Shown: positions 1 through 8,787 of the stretch, piece after piece
Layout of the letters: the number at the start of each line of letters is the position of its first letter
Numbering within the stretch: position 1 is the stretch's first letter
Assembly: GCA_020632915.1 (NCBI GenBank)
Contig: JACKEP010000026.1
Location: 16,779-80,778, forward strand
Direction: 5' to 3'
DNA from: Alphaproteobacteria bacterium
Lineage (GTDB): Bacteria > Myxococcota_A > UBA796 > GCA-2862545
Length of the DNA stretch: 64,000 nt
Notes under the pieces: generated by a model
What the model saw: the letters and a program-made list of their open reading frames with translations, nothing else
Told to the model about the DNA's origin: nothing
The model's database searches: none
Program-made: the position numbers and the translations under genes

Positions 1-1
1 C

Positions 2-1402
2 GTGCGCACCGGGGCCGTGCCGGTGTTCATCGATCCGGGCATGGGACCGGCCAGCGCGCTGCGCTGCGTCACCAACATCGCGCCGGACGCGATGATCGCC
101 ATCCCGCCGGTGCACGTCGTCCGCACCTTCCACACCCGCCCGTTCCGCACCGTGCGCACGGCGATCACCGCGGGCCGCACGTGGTGGTGGGGGGGCCCCA
201 CGCTCAAGGACTGTGCGATGCCCGGCGACGGGCCGTTCCACGGTCCGCCCGTCCAGGCCGACGACGACGCGGTGATCGTGTTCACGTCCGGGTCCACCGG
301 CACCGCCAAGGCCGTGTCGATGAGCCACCGCACGATGGCGGCGCGCGTGGCCCACATCCAGGCGCTGTTCGACCTGCAGCCCGGCGAGGTCATCCTGGAG
401 ACGCTGCTCGTCTACACCATGCTCGAGGTGTGCATGGGGCTGACGGTCGTGATCCCGCCGATGGACATCGCCCGGCCGGCCACGGTCGATCCCGCCGACG
501 TCGTCACCACCTTCCAGCGCTTCGACCCCGCCATCGGCAGCGCGTCCCCCGTGGTGTGGCACAAGCTGGTGCGCCACTGCGTGCCCCAGGGGGTGCGCCT
601 GTCGAGCCCGCGCATGCTGCTGACGACCGCCGCGCCCATCCCTGTCGACCTCCACCGCCGCCTCGGCGAGGTCTTCCCGCCCGGGGTCGAGCTGTTCACG
701 CCGTACGGCGCCACGGAGGCGTTGCCGATCGCGCGGATCGGCAGCGCGGAGATCCTCGGCGACACAGCCGAACGCACGGGGCGCGGGGCCGGCACGTGCG
801 TCGGCGCGCTCGCGCCCGGGATCGACGTGCGCATCGTGGATCTCGTCGACGGACCGATCGCCACGATGGCCGACGCACGCGTCCTGCCCGTCGACGCGAT
901 CGGCGAGATCGTGGTCCGCGGCGACGGCGTGAGCCGGGCCTACCGCAACAGCCCCGCCGGCAACGCCGCCGCGAAGATCGCCGACGGCGACGACGTCTGG
1001 CACCGCATGGGCGACCTCGGCTACCTCGACGACGCCGGCCGCCTCTGGTTCTGCGGCCGCACCACCCACCGCGTGGAGAGCCGCGACGGCCGGATCCCCG
1101 CGGTGTGCGTCGAGGGCATCTTCAACGTCCACCCCGACGTCTTCCGCACCGCGCTCGTCGGCGTCGGCCCTGCGGGCGCCGAGGTCCCCGTGCTGTGCGT
1201 CGAGCTGGAGGCCGGCCGCGGCTGGTCGCCCGGTCAGGAGAAGGCGCTGCTCGCGCTCGCCGACGACACCCCGTACGCCGGGGTGGTGCGCCGGGTGCTC
1301 GTGCACCCGAGGTTCCCCACCGACACCCGCCACAACAGCAAGATCCGGCGGGAGGACCTCAAGGTGTGGGCCGAGCGCCAGTCGGGGGTCGCCACGCGCT
1401 GA
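2..1402 (+). CDS. oleC: OleC-like AMP-forming acyl ligase / beta-lactone synthetase (5' truncated by window)
   Basis: Adenylate-forming (ANL superfamily) enzyme. In long-chain olefin biosynthesis OleC converts a beta-hydroxy acid to a beta-lactone with ATP. The frame is open from the first base, so about 90-110 N-terminal residues lie outside the window; this is a window cut, not a pseudogene. Seen: the phosphate-loop motif TSGSTGTAK at residues 95-103 of the visible part, the adenylation-type YGATEA motif near residue 237, and the C-terminal RHNSKIRREDLKVWA segment, which resembles OleC tails. The early GAVPVFIDPGMG and WWWGGPTL stretches also fit OleC-type ligases. The next gene is convergent, 9 bp away. 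No OleA/B/D is visible here, so a general fatty acyl-AMP/CoA ligase remains possible. Confidence 0.75.
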   Translation: MRTGAVPVFIDPGMGPASALRCVTNIAPDAMIAIPPVHVVRTFHTRPFRTVRTAITAGRTWWWGGPTLKDCAMPGDGPFHGPPVQADDDAVIVFTSGSTGTAKAVSMSHRTMAARVAHIQALFDLQPGEVILETLLVYTMLEVCMGLTVVIPPMDIARPATVDPADVVTTFQRFDPAIGSASPVVWHKLVRHCVPQGVRLSSPRMLLTTAAPIPVDLHRRLGEVFPPGVELFTPYGATEALPIARIGSAEILGDTAERTGRGAGTCVGALAPGIDVRIVDLVDGPIATMADARVLPVDAIGEIVVRGDGVSRAYRNSPAGNAAAKIADGDDVWHRMGDLGYLDDAGRLWFCGRTTHRVESRDGRIPAVCVEGIFNVHPDVFRTALVGVGPAGAEVPVLCVELEAGRGWSPGQEKALLALADDTPYAGVVRRVLVHPRFPTDTRHNSKIRREDLKVWAERQSGVATR

Positions 1403-1411
1403 TCGGGCCCG

Positions 1412-4400
1412 TCAGTCGGCCACGTCGGGGCGCTTGTCCTGCTGGTACTCGGCCAGGTTGGTGCGTCCGTCGCCGTCGAGATCGCCCCCGCCGTCGTCCA
1501 CCGTGCGGTCGAGGCCGAAGCGGACCTCCCACCCGTCGCTCATGCCGTCGCCATCCGCGTCCACGCCGTCGAGGCCCGCGAACGCGGGCGCACTGGCGCC
1601 GCCCGCGGGTCCGAGGCCGGCCCGCGAGGCATCGGGATCGCGGCGATCGGGGTGACCGCCGTCGCGAAGCGCCGAGCCCGGGCGCAGCGTCCACACGTCG
1701 TCGGTCGGATCCCCGTCGTCGGTGCGGTGGAGCACGTCGGGGGCCACGGTCCACACCTCGGGCGGTGCGATCGACGGGTCGGACCACAGCGCCCCGGTGT
1801 TGTCCCAGAACAGCGGGTAGAGCACGAACAGGTTCGCCCCGCCGTCGAGCAGCGTGGCGCCCTGGTTGCCGACGAACAGGTCGTCGAAGAAGTGCAGCCG
1901 ACCGCGATCGACCTGCACGACGCTGGCGGTGGCGACGTTGTCGGCCAGGACGAGCTGGTCGAAGATGCCCTGGAACACCACGCCTGTGGAGCCGTGCCAC
2001 CACAGCGCGGCCCCATCCGCGGCCGTGTTGGACGCGAGCACGCTGTTCGTGATCACCACGCTCTGCGCCAGCGTGTCGGCGTAGATCGCGCCGCCGTCGC
2101 GCGAGGCGTCGTTGCGCAGCAGCCGGGCGTCGACCAGGGAGACGTCGGACTGGTCGATGTACAGGCCGCCACCGTCGTGGGCGGTGTTGCCGTCGACGGT
2201 GACCCGCGCGCCCTGCAGCGTGCAGCCGAGGAGCCAGATGCCGCCGCCGTCGGTGGACGCGCGGTTGTCGCGCACGACGACGTCGGTCAGCGCCACCACC
2301 GGCGGCTCGGTGGGCCCGCCCCCGGCCGTGCACTCGGGCTCCACGTCGCCAGCCTGGCAGGCCCGACACCAGATGCCGCCACCGGCCCCGGTGACGTCGC
2401 CGCCGGTGATCGTGAGCTGACGGAGGTCGAGGGTGCGGTGATCGTCCCACACCACCACGCGATCGTTGGGCGCGGCCTCGATCACGACGTCGTCGGGATC
2501 CCCCAGGCCGACGATCGTCAGGTCGCGCAGGGAGGACGTGATGGGGCCCCTGTGGGTGCCCGGGCGCAGCCCGATCGTGTCACCGCTGACCGCGCCCGCG
2601 AGTGCGGCCGCCAGCGTGGGGGCGTCGTCGGGCACCACGGTCATCGGAGGCACGCCGACTGTCCACGCGCCCCGCCACTGGCGCGTGCCGTCGCTGACGA
2701 CCAGACCCACCTGCCAGGCGCCCTCGGCCGACACGGTGAGCTCGGCGATCGCCTCGTTCGCGCGGGACAGGGACCCGCTGGCGCCGGCGGGCGGGGTCAT
2801 CGTCCACTGCCAGGAGAGCGCGTCGCCGTCGGGATCGTAGGACGCGCTGGCGTCGAGCGTGACGATCGTCCCCCGCAGCGCGCGGCCGGGGACGTCGACC
2901 ACGCCCACCGGCCAGTGGTCGGCGGCGAGGCGCGGATCCGTGCCCGCGGTCACCTCGGCGCCGTCGTTCGTGCCGTCCCCGTCCGTGTCGGGTCGGCCCG
3001 GGTCGGTGCGCGCGGCCTGCTCGCCGGCGTTGTCGAGGCCGTCCCCGTCCGGATCGAGATCGGCGTCGTCCTGCCACGGGTGCAGGCCCCAGCGGACCTC
3101 CCACGGATCGAGCAGGCCGTCGCCGTCGTCGTCGCGGGTGTAGCCGTCGTTCCACCCCGGGCCGGCCTCGGCACCGCCGTAGGCGCCCAGATCGGCGCGC
3201 GTGCCGTCCGGATCCCGATCGCCGGCCTCGCCGGCGTCGCGGGCCACCGAGTGGGGGCCGAGCCGCAGGTCCCAGGTGCGCGGGTCGGCGTCGGGGTCGA
3301 CGTAGACCAGATCCATGTCGCCGCGGATGCCGGCGACGTCGTAGTCACGGCGCAGCTCGCGGTCGCCGTTGTCCTCGTAGCCGGTGGCCGTCGCGTCGAT
3401 GATCGCGTCGAAGTCGTCGAACAGCACCTGCTCGTCGATCTGGTCGTGGCCGACGAACAGGCAGTTCGTCAGGTAGGCCTCCGTCTCGGGCATGGCGTAG
3501 ATCGCCGACCCGAGCGAGCCGTCCTGGCCCGGGTAGATCGCGTCGAACTGCACGTCGTTGCGCACGAACGTGAGGTGGTCGAACACGGCGACCCCGCCGG
3601 TGCCCGCGGTGGCCTGCTTGCGCAGGATGACGGCGCCGCCGTCGTCGTAGGCCGAGTTGCCCGCGAACACCGACGCCGTCAGCGTGGCGAGCCCGGACCG
3701 CACCACCATGCCGCCACCGTCGTACAGGGCGAAGTTGTCGCGCACGTCGACGCGCACGCCGGTGAGCTCACCGCCCTGGTCGACGTGGATGCCGCCGCCG
3801 TCGAGGCCGGCCGTGTTGCCGGCGACGAGGGTGTCCTCCAGGGTGAGCGTGCCGCCCGGCTTGACCTCCAGGCCACCGCCCCAGCCCGAGTTGGCGTTGC
3901 CCTCGACACAGAGCTGGGTGCCGGTGACCGGCCCGCGGACGTGCAGCCCCGCGATCGAGCCGCCCGCGATCGTCAGCGCCGTCACCGTGCCGCCGTCCAT
4001 CGTCAGCGTGGTGCCGAGGCCGTCGCCGTACAACACCGTGCGACCGCACCCCTCACCGGCGAGCACGACGTCGTGGCCGGTGAGGTCGACCAGGCCCGGG
4101 TAGATCCCGGCCGCGAGCTGGATGACGTCGCCGTCGCCCGCGATCGCGAGCGCGGCGTCCAGGTCGGCCACGTGATCCGGCACGGCGATCTCGTCGACGA
4201 AGCCGTCACAGTCGTCGTCCTCGCCGTTGCCGTCGAGCTCGGCGGCGTCGGGCGACACACCGGCGTCGGTGTCGTCGCAGTCCCGCGCGTTGTCGGCGAC
4301 GCCGTCGGCCGTGCCGCACCCCGGGACCCGCACGGCCGGATCGCCGTACCCGTCCCCGTCGACGTCGGCCCACAGCAGCCGGGCGGTCAGGTCCTCGTCG

Positions 4401-4963
4401 ACGGCGCGGTCGCAGTCGTTGTCGATGCCGTCACACACCTCGGGTGCGCCGGTCCACGCGGCCGGCTCGTCGGGATCGCAGTCGTCGTCGAGGCGGCTGT
4501 AGCCGTCGGGCACGTAGCAGCCGGTGACCGTGTCGCCGGGCACCCCGTGCCCGTCACCGTCGGCGTCGGCGTAGAACGTCGACGTCACGTCCTCGTCGAC
4601 CGTGCCGTCGCAGTCGTTGTCCTTGCCGTCGCACACCTCGGCGGCGCCGGGCTTGGACAGCGCGTCGAGGTCGTCGCAGTCGTCGCTGTTGTCGACGCCG
4701 TCGTCGGGCATCGTGCACACGCGACGGGCGCGCGCCGGGTCGCCGAACCCGTCACCGTCGCGGTCCTGCCAAGCCACGAACGCGACGTCCTCGTCGATCT
4801 GGCCGTTGCAGTCGTTGTCCTTGCCGTCGCACACCTCGTCGACACCCGGGTGCACGAACCCGTCGGCGTCGTCGCAGTCGCGCCCGGCGACGAAGCCGTC
4901 ACCGTCCGCGTCGGTGCACCCTGCCAGCGCGAACGCCACCCCGCACCACAGCACGCGACGCAT
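1412..4963 (-). CDS. Large MopE-repeat, parallel beta-helix and PKD lipoprotein
   Basis: Predicted surface lipoprotein of 1183 residues. The start is the ATG at 4963: a GGAGGAG ribosome site lies just upstream and the N-terminus then reads as a lipoprotein signal with lipobox LAGC (Cys16). Longer in-frame starts lack this logic. Order: about residues 17-260 carry four MopE-type units (EVCDGxDNDCDG..DED, DCDDxD and DxDGDGxGD calcium-loop-like segments); about 265-560 is a parallel beta-helix with repeated GGG/N-rich rungs; about 575-660 has thrombospondin-3-like DxDGDGLxD loops; a PKD-like domain follows (DASASYDPDGDxLSW); then a second beta-helix, ending in another acidic DADGDGMSD segment. 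The domains are known from myxobacterial surface proteins; metal binding is inferred. It is divergent from the HxsB-like gene at 5220. Confidence 0.85.
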   Translation of the reverse strand: MRRVLWCGVAFALAGCTDADGDGFVAGRDCDDADGFVHPGVDEVCDGKDNDCNGQIDEDVAFVAWQDRDGDGFGDPARARRVCTMPDDGVDNSDDCDDLDALSKPGAAEVCDGKDNDCDGTVDEDVTSTFYADADGDGHGVPGDTVTGCYVPDGYSRLDDDCDPDEPAAWTGAPEVCDGIDNDCDRAVDEDLTARLLWADVDGDGYGDPAVRVPGCGTADGVADNARDCDDTDAGVSPDAAELDGNGEDDDCDGFVDEIAVPDHVADLDAALAIAGDGDVIQLAAGIYPGLVDLTGHDVVLAGEGCGRTVLYGDGLGTTLTMDGGTVTALTIAGGSIAGLHVRGPVTGTQLCVEGNANSGWGGGLEVKPGGTLTLEDTLVAGNTAGLDGGGIHVDQGGELTGVRVDVRDNFALYDGGGMVVRSGLATLTASVFAGNSAYDDGGAVILRKQATAGTGGVAVFDHLTFVRNDVQFDAIYPGQDGSLGSAIYAMPETEAYLTNCLFVGHDQIDEQVLFDDFDAIIDATATGYEDNGDRELRRDYDVAGIRGDMDLVYVDPDADPRTWDLRLGPHSVARDAGEAGDRDPDGTRADLGAYGGAEAGPGWNDGYTRDDDGDGLLDPWEVRWGLHPWQDDADLDPDGDGLDNAGEQAARTDPGRPDTDGDGTNDGAEVTAGTDPRLAADHWPVGVVDVPGRALRGTIVTLDASASYDPDGDALSWQWTMTPPAGASGSLSRANEAIAELTVSAEGAWQVGLVVSDGTRQWRGAWTVGVPPMTVVPDDAPTLAAALAGAVSGDTIGLRPGTHRGPITSSLRDLTIVGLGDPDDVVIEAAPNDRVVVWDDHRTLDLRQLTITGGDVTGAGGGIWCRACQAGDVEPECTAGGGPTEPPVVALTDVVVRDNRASTDGGGIWLLGCTLQGARVTVDGNTAHDGGGLYIDQSDVSLVDARLLRNDASRDGGAIYADTLAQSVVITNSVLASNTAADGAALWWHGSTGVVFQGIFDQLVLADNVATASVVQVDRGRLHFFDDLFVGNQGATLLDGGANLFVLYPLFWDNTGALWSDPSIAPPEVWTVAPDVLHRTDDGDPTDDVWTLRPGSALRDGGHPDRRDPDASRAGLGPAGGASAPAFAGLDGVDADGDGMSDGWEVRFGLDRTVDDGGGDLDGDGRTNLAEYQQDKRPDVAD

Positions 4964-5127
4964 CCCGTCTCCTCCGATGGGACACTCTGCCCCGCCGCAG
5001 GCCGCGATGTCCAGGGGCGCATGCACCGTGACACGCCGGTCGGACCGCGTGGAACCGCACGGCAACCCAAGCGCATTCAACCGTTGCTTCCTCGCTTTTC
5101 ATCCCCTGCAACGACGGCGCGCACCGG

Positions 5128-5156
5128 TTGACACGTCGGATGGGTTGTTGTAGACC
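5128..5156 (+). promoter_or_regulatory. Candidate sigma-70 promoter for the HxsB-like gene
   Basis: TTGACA at 5128-5133, a 17-bp spacer, then TAGACC at 5151-5156. The -35 element is a perfect consensus match and the -10 is partial. It lies about 63 bp before the GTG start in the 256-bp gap between two divergent genes. The same gap (4964-5219) is locally richer in A/T around 5070-5160. Confidence 0.5.
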
Positions 5157-5219
5157 CCCACACCTGCACGCGCGCGCTGCGACCGGACGCTCGCAGCCGC
5201 CGCCCTGGAGGAGTCCGCC

Positions 5220-6554
5220 GTGACCACGACCCACACCGTCTCCGTGACCCGACGCCCCGTCGATGCCGAGCAGCTCGGCTACTTCCGCTTCGGCGACGTC
5301 GCCGGCGGCGTCCTCGTCACCAACGAGCTGGGCGAGTGGCACCACCTCGACGCCGACACCTTCCGCGCGCTCCTGGCCGGCGGCCTCGACGCCGATCACG
5401 CGGAGCACGCCGCCCTGTCGGCCAAGGGCTTCCTTCGCGCGAGCGTCGACCCCGATCACGTCGCGTCCGGTCTGAAGCGCCGCAAGAAGTTCGTGGGCCT
5501 CGGCCCCGCCGTGCACGTGCTGCACCTGGCCGACGCCCACGGCACGCTGTCGGTCCAGACGGCCAAGGACATCGTCGACTTCGCGATGCTGTCCACCTCC
5601 AGCGCGCTCGAGCTGCGGTTCGTCCCCGGGGACGACGCCGTCGACCTCGACACCCTCGGCTTCCTCGTGCAGTACAGCACCGAGAAGAACCGCTACGAGG
5701 GCAAGGCGATCACGTGGCGCCTCGACGCCGATCCCGCGGCCCTCGACGACGCCGCCGTGGCGTGGCTGGTCGACAAGCGGTTCAAGGTGCGCGCCACGCT
5801 CACCGGCACGTCGCTGTCCGAGGCCGCGCTCGCCCGCATCGGCGCCCTGCACCAGGCCGCCGCCGCCAAGAAGCGCGACGGCTGGTCGGTGGACGTCGAC
5901 GTCGTGGTCGACGCCGGCAACGTGGGCCAGCTCGGCGCCATCGCCGACTACCTCTCCGGCCACGGGATCCGCCGCTTCCGGCTCAGGCCCGTGCTCGACG
6001 GCGACGCCGCGGTCTCGCTCGACGCCTGGGCCGCCGGCTACCGCGCTGCGCTGCTGCGGGTGCTGGCGTGGTCCGGTCCCGACGCGAGCGTCGAGGAGCT
6101 CACCGCCACGATGGCCACGCGCGCGCTCACCACCGACGCCGCCCCCGACGTCGAGATCCGGTCGCCCTCGGGCTTCGGTGCGGGCCTCATCGTCTACGAC
6201 ACCCAGGGCCACCTCTTCCCGTCCGAGCACGGCCGCCTGGCCGACGACGCCGAGATGTGGCAGCTCGGCCGCGCGGGCGAGACGGCCTACCGGGAGGCCA
6301 CCACCCACCCCACGCTGCGCGCACTCGCCGTTGCCAGCCTGCTGGAGTGCCTGCCCACCTTCGCCGACCACTGGGCCACGCCCTACCTGGGCGTCGACCC
6401 GCTCGCGGAGTGGGCGGACACCGGCGACGTCTTCGCCAAGGCCCCCACCTCCCACCACGTCGCGGCCCAGCTCGCCGCGCTCGAGGCGGTGTTCGAGGTG
6501 CTCGTGGGGGGCGACGAGGCCGCGATCGCCCGGCTCAAGGAGCTGGTGGCCTGA
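5220..6554 (+). CDS. HxsB-like radical-SAM maturase homologue lacking all Fe-S cysteines
   Basis: 444 residues. GTG start with GGAGGAG at 5207-5213. Three regions read like HxsB, the radical SAM maturase of His-Xaa-Ser systems: the N-terminus (YFRFGDVAGGVLVTNELGEW.. then L..GG..., AKGFLR, residues 20-73), a TIM-barrel-like core (LSVQTAKDIVDF at 110-121, EKNRYEGK at 155-162), and the C-terminus (LFPSEHGRL at 332-340, ASLLECLPTFADHWATPYLG at 372-391, PTSHH at 409-413). In radical SAM enzymes the core starts with CxxxCxxC after the first strand; here that stretch is HVLHLADAHGTL without cysteine. The C-terminal positions that normally read CxxC..YC read FADH..YL. Cys377 is the only cysteine in the protein. 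It therefore cannot hold 4Fe-4S clusters in the known way and is probably a pseudoenzyme or binding scaffold. No HxsA, HxsC or HxsD is seen nearby. The family call comes from remembered motif patterns and has not been searched. Confidence 0.7.
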   Translation: MTTTHTVSVTRRPVDAEQLGYFRFGDVAGGVLVTNELGEWHHLDADTFRALLAGGLDADHAEHAALSAKGFLRASVDPDHVASGLKRRKKFVGLGPAVHVLHLADAHGTLSVQTAKDIVDFAMLSTSSALELRFVPGDDAVDLDTLGFLVQYSTEKNRYEGKAITWRLDADPAALDDAAVAWLVDKRFKVRATLTGTSLSEAALARIGALHQAAAAKKRDGWSVDVDVVVDAGNVGQLGAIADYLSGHGIRRFRLRPVLDGDAAVSLDAWAAGYRAALLRVLAWSGPDASVEELTATMATRALTTDAAPDVEIRSPSGFGAGLIVYDTQGHLFPSEHGRLADDAEMWQLGRAGETAYREATTHPTLRALAVASLLECLPTFADHWATPYLGVDPLAEWADTGDVFAKAPTSHHVAAQLAALEAVFEVLVGGDEAAIARLKELVA

Positions 6555-6719
6555 GGCGCTCGGGTGGCCGCCGTCACCGCACGGTCACCCAGGCCCCGCG
6601 CCGCGTGGCCCACGCCGAGGCAGCGCGGTAGGTGGCGCCACGTCGGATCCGGCGACGATCCTTCCGGTCGTGATCCCTGCCACACGGCGGGCACATCGCA
6701 GGCCGATCCGTGCCGGTTC

Positions 6720-6728
6720 TGGTACACT
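6720..6728 (+). promoter_or_regulatory. Candidate extended -10 promoter
   Basis: TGGTACACT forms an extended -10 (TGn followed by TACACT at 6723-6728), 33 bp before the ATG at 6762. No convincing -35 is seen 17 bp upstream. It would drive the second MopE-repeat gene separately from the HxsB-like gene. Confidence 0.4.
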
Positions 6729-6761
6729 GCTGGTTCGTCGCGACCTCACCGAGAAGGTTCC

Positions 6762-8768
6762 ATGGGCAACACCCTCCGCTGGCTCCCCCTCCTCGCCACC
6801 CTCGCCGCCTGTGGCCCGACCGGCGTGGAGTTGATCGATCAGGACGGCGACGGCTGGTACCTCAACGACCCCAACCCGGAGTACGTCGACTGCAACGACA
6901 CGCCGGTGGTGGGCCTGATGGTGCGCCCGAAGGGCCAGGCCGAGGTGTGCGACGGCCTCGACAACGACTGTGACGGTGTGGTCGACGAGGACGACGCCGA
7001 GGGCGCGCTCGAGTGGTGGCCCGACGACGACGAGGACGGCTTCGGCAAGCGCGTCGAGAACCCGAAGATCGCCTGCAACCTGCCCCGCGGCTACAGCGCC
7101 AACCGCAAGGACTGCAACGACTCCGACCCGTTCATCTACCCGAACGCGCCCGAGCGCTGCAACGCCCTCGACGACGACTGCGACATCGACGTCGACGAAG
7201 GGTTCGACCTCGACGCCATCTGGCACGCCGACGCCGACCGCGACGGCTACGGCAGCCTCGTGGTGGTGGGCACCGGCTGCGCCGAAGAGGCCGGCTGGGT
7301 CCGCACCGCCACCGACTGCAACGACTTCAACGCCCGCGTCCACCCCGAGGCCGCAGAGATCTGCGACGGCATCGACAACGACTGCGACCGTCTCATCGAT
7401 CAGAACGATCCCGACGTCACCGGCACGCGCACCTGGTTCGCCGACGACGACGGCGACGGCTACGGCACGCTGCTCACCACCCAGGACCGCTGCTGGTTCT
7501 CGCCTCCTGGCGAGGGCTGGGTCTCGAACGACGACGACTGCAACGACGCCGACCCGCTCCAGAGCCCCGAGTCGATCTGGTACCGCGACGCCGACCACGA
7601 CGGCTTCGGCAAGCCGGGCGTCACGTGGCCCCTCGGCGCGGCCGAGCCGACGCCCCAGTGCTGGCAGCCCATCGGCTTCGCCCTCAACCAGGACGACTGC
7701 GACGACACGGACCCCGAGTCGTTCGACACCGCCCTGTGGTTCGCCGACGCCGACTCCGATGGCTACGGCTTCCCGCTCCCGGTCTGGCAGGGCTGCGGCC
7801 GCCAGCCCGGGTGGGTGTCGCGCGCCGGCGACTGCGCCGACCACGACCCCACGCGCAACCCCGACGTCCTCGAGGTCTGCGACGGCATCGACAACGACTG
7901 CGACAACCTGATCGACGACGCCGACGACAGCGTGGCCGACCCGCAGATCTGGTTCCGCGACAACGACCAGGACGGCTACGGCGTGAACTTCGCCGCCGTG
8001 GAGTCGTGCGAGGCCCCCACGGGCTTTGCCGCCCAGCTCGGCGACTGCGACGACAACGACCCGCGCCTGAACCCCGGCACCGTGTGGTACCGCGACGCCG
8101 ACCGCGACGGCTACGGCGATCCGGCCAACCCCTCGGCCGCCACCACCTGCGACGTCGTGCCCGGCCACGTGCCCAACGCCGACGACTGCGACGACACCGA
8201 CTACTACCGCAACGACTACACGCCCTGGTACCCCGACATGGACGGCGACGGCCTGGGCATCGGCAACGTGGTGGTCGACCAGGGCTGCCTCGACGGCACC
8301 GAGGGCATCGCGCCCGAGACGGGCGACTGCAACGACGACGACCCCCTCGAGAACGGTGGCGGCTGCTTCGGCCCGGCGCTGGGCATGGTGAGCGTCGTCG
8401 CCCACGTCGATCGCGACTACCTCGGCTTCAGCCTCCGCATGGTGTGCGACAACTTCACGGCGTTCACGCAGTTCCCGTACCTGATGTCCGCCGCCGATCG
8501 CAGCACCACCGTCACGCGCACCGACATCATCCCGGCCTTCGACACCTGCCAGTTCACGCTGAGCGGGCCCGGGTCCGACTTCAGCGGCGACGGCCTGTGG
8601 GGTGCCGACGTCGTCGTGTGCGGCCAGACCATCGGCACGGTGGTGGGCGGCGGGCGCCAGAGCCCCCGGTTCGAGATTCCCCGGTGCTCGGGCTGCACCG
8701 ACCCGGCGGCCACCAACTACGACCCGACGGCGATCATCTCGACGAACGCCGAGAGCTGCCTGTACTGA
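6762..8768 (+). CDS. MopE-repeat acidic Cys/Asp-rich lipoprotein
   Basis: 668 residues. Start at ATG 6762, where a short signal with lipobox LAAC (Cys17) begins; upstream in-frame codons give no signal peptide. The mature protein is almost entirely repeats: nine calcium-loop-like segments of the type DADRDGYG, alternating with DCNDxDP and four E(V/I/R)C(D/N)..D(N/D)DCD units. This architecture is shared with the MopE family, whose namesake binds copper through a modified tryptophan; several W(F/Y)xDxD units here start with an aromatic pair, for example WYRDADRDGYG. The last 35 residues have a separate Cys-containing tail, CSGCTDPAATNYDP..C, seen as a terminal module in other surface proteins. 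It follows the HxsB-like gene by 207 bp and precedes an unknown gene by 19 bp. Metal binding is inferred. Confidence 0.85.
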   Translation: MGNTLRWLPLLATLAACGPTGVELIDQDGDGWYLNDPNPEYVDCNDTPVVGLMVRPKGQAEVCDGLDNDCDGVVDEDDAEGALEWWPDDDEDGFGKRVENPKIACNLPRGYSANRKDCNDSDPFIYPNAPERCNALDDDCDIDVDEGFDLDAIWHADADRDGYGSLVVVGTGCAEEAGWVRTATDCNDFNARVHPEAAEICDGIDNDCDRLIDQNDPDVTGTRTWFADDDGDGYGTLLTTQDRCWFSPPGEGWVSNDDDCNDADPLQSPESIWYRDADHDGFGKPGVTWPLGAAEPTPQCWQPIGFALNQDDCDDTDPESFDTALWFADADSDGYGFPLPVWQGCGRQPGWVSRAGDCADHDPTRNPDVLEVCDGIDNDCDNLIDDADDSVADPQIWFRDNDQDGYGVNFAAVESCEAPTGFAAQLGDCDDNDPRLNPGTVWYRDADRDGYGDPANPSAATTCDVVPGHVPNADDCDDTDYYRNDYTPWYPDMDGDGLGIGNVVVDQGCLDGTEGIAPETGDCNDDDPLENGGGCFGPALGMVSVVAHVDRDYLGFSLRMVCDNFTAFTQFPYLMSAADRSTTVTRTDIIPAFDTCQFTLSGPGSDFSGDGLWGADVVVCGQTIGTVVGGGRQSPRFEIPRCSGCTDPAATNYDPTAIISTNAESCLY

Positions 8769-8787
8769 GCCCGGTCGCCGTCGCCGC

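Noticed and set aside
2..1402. Pseudogene call for the OleC-like gene
   Set aside because: The missing N-terminus is due to the window edge; the reading frame is intact throughout.
1652..5131. Long plus-strand open frame opposite the MopE/beta-helix lipoprotein
   Set aside because: Its translation is a repetitive V/A/G/D/H-rich mirror of the Asp/Cys repeats on the other strand and begins without a ribosome site.
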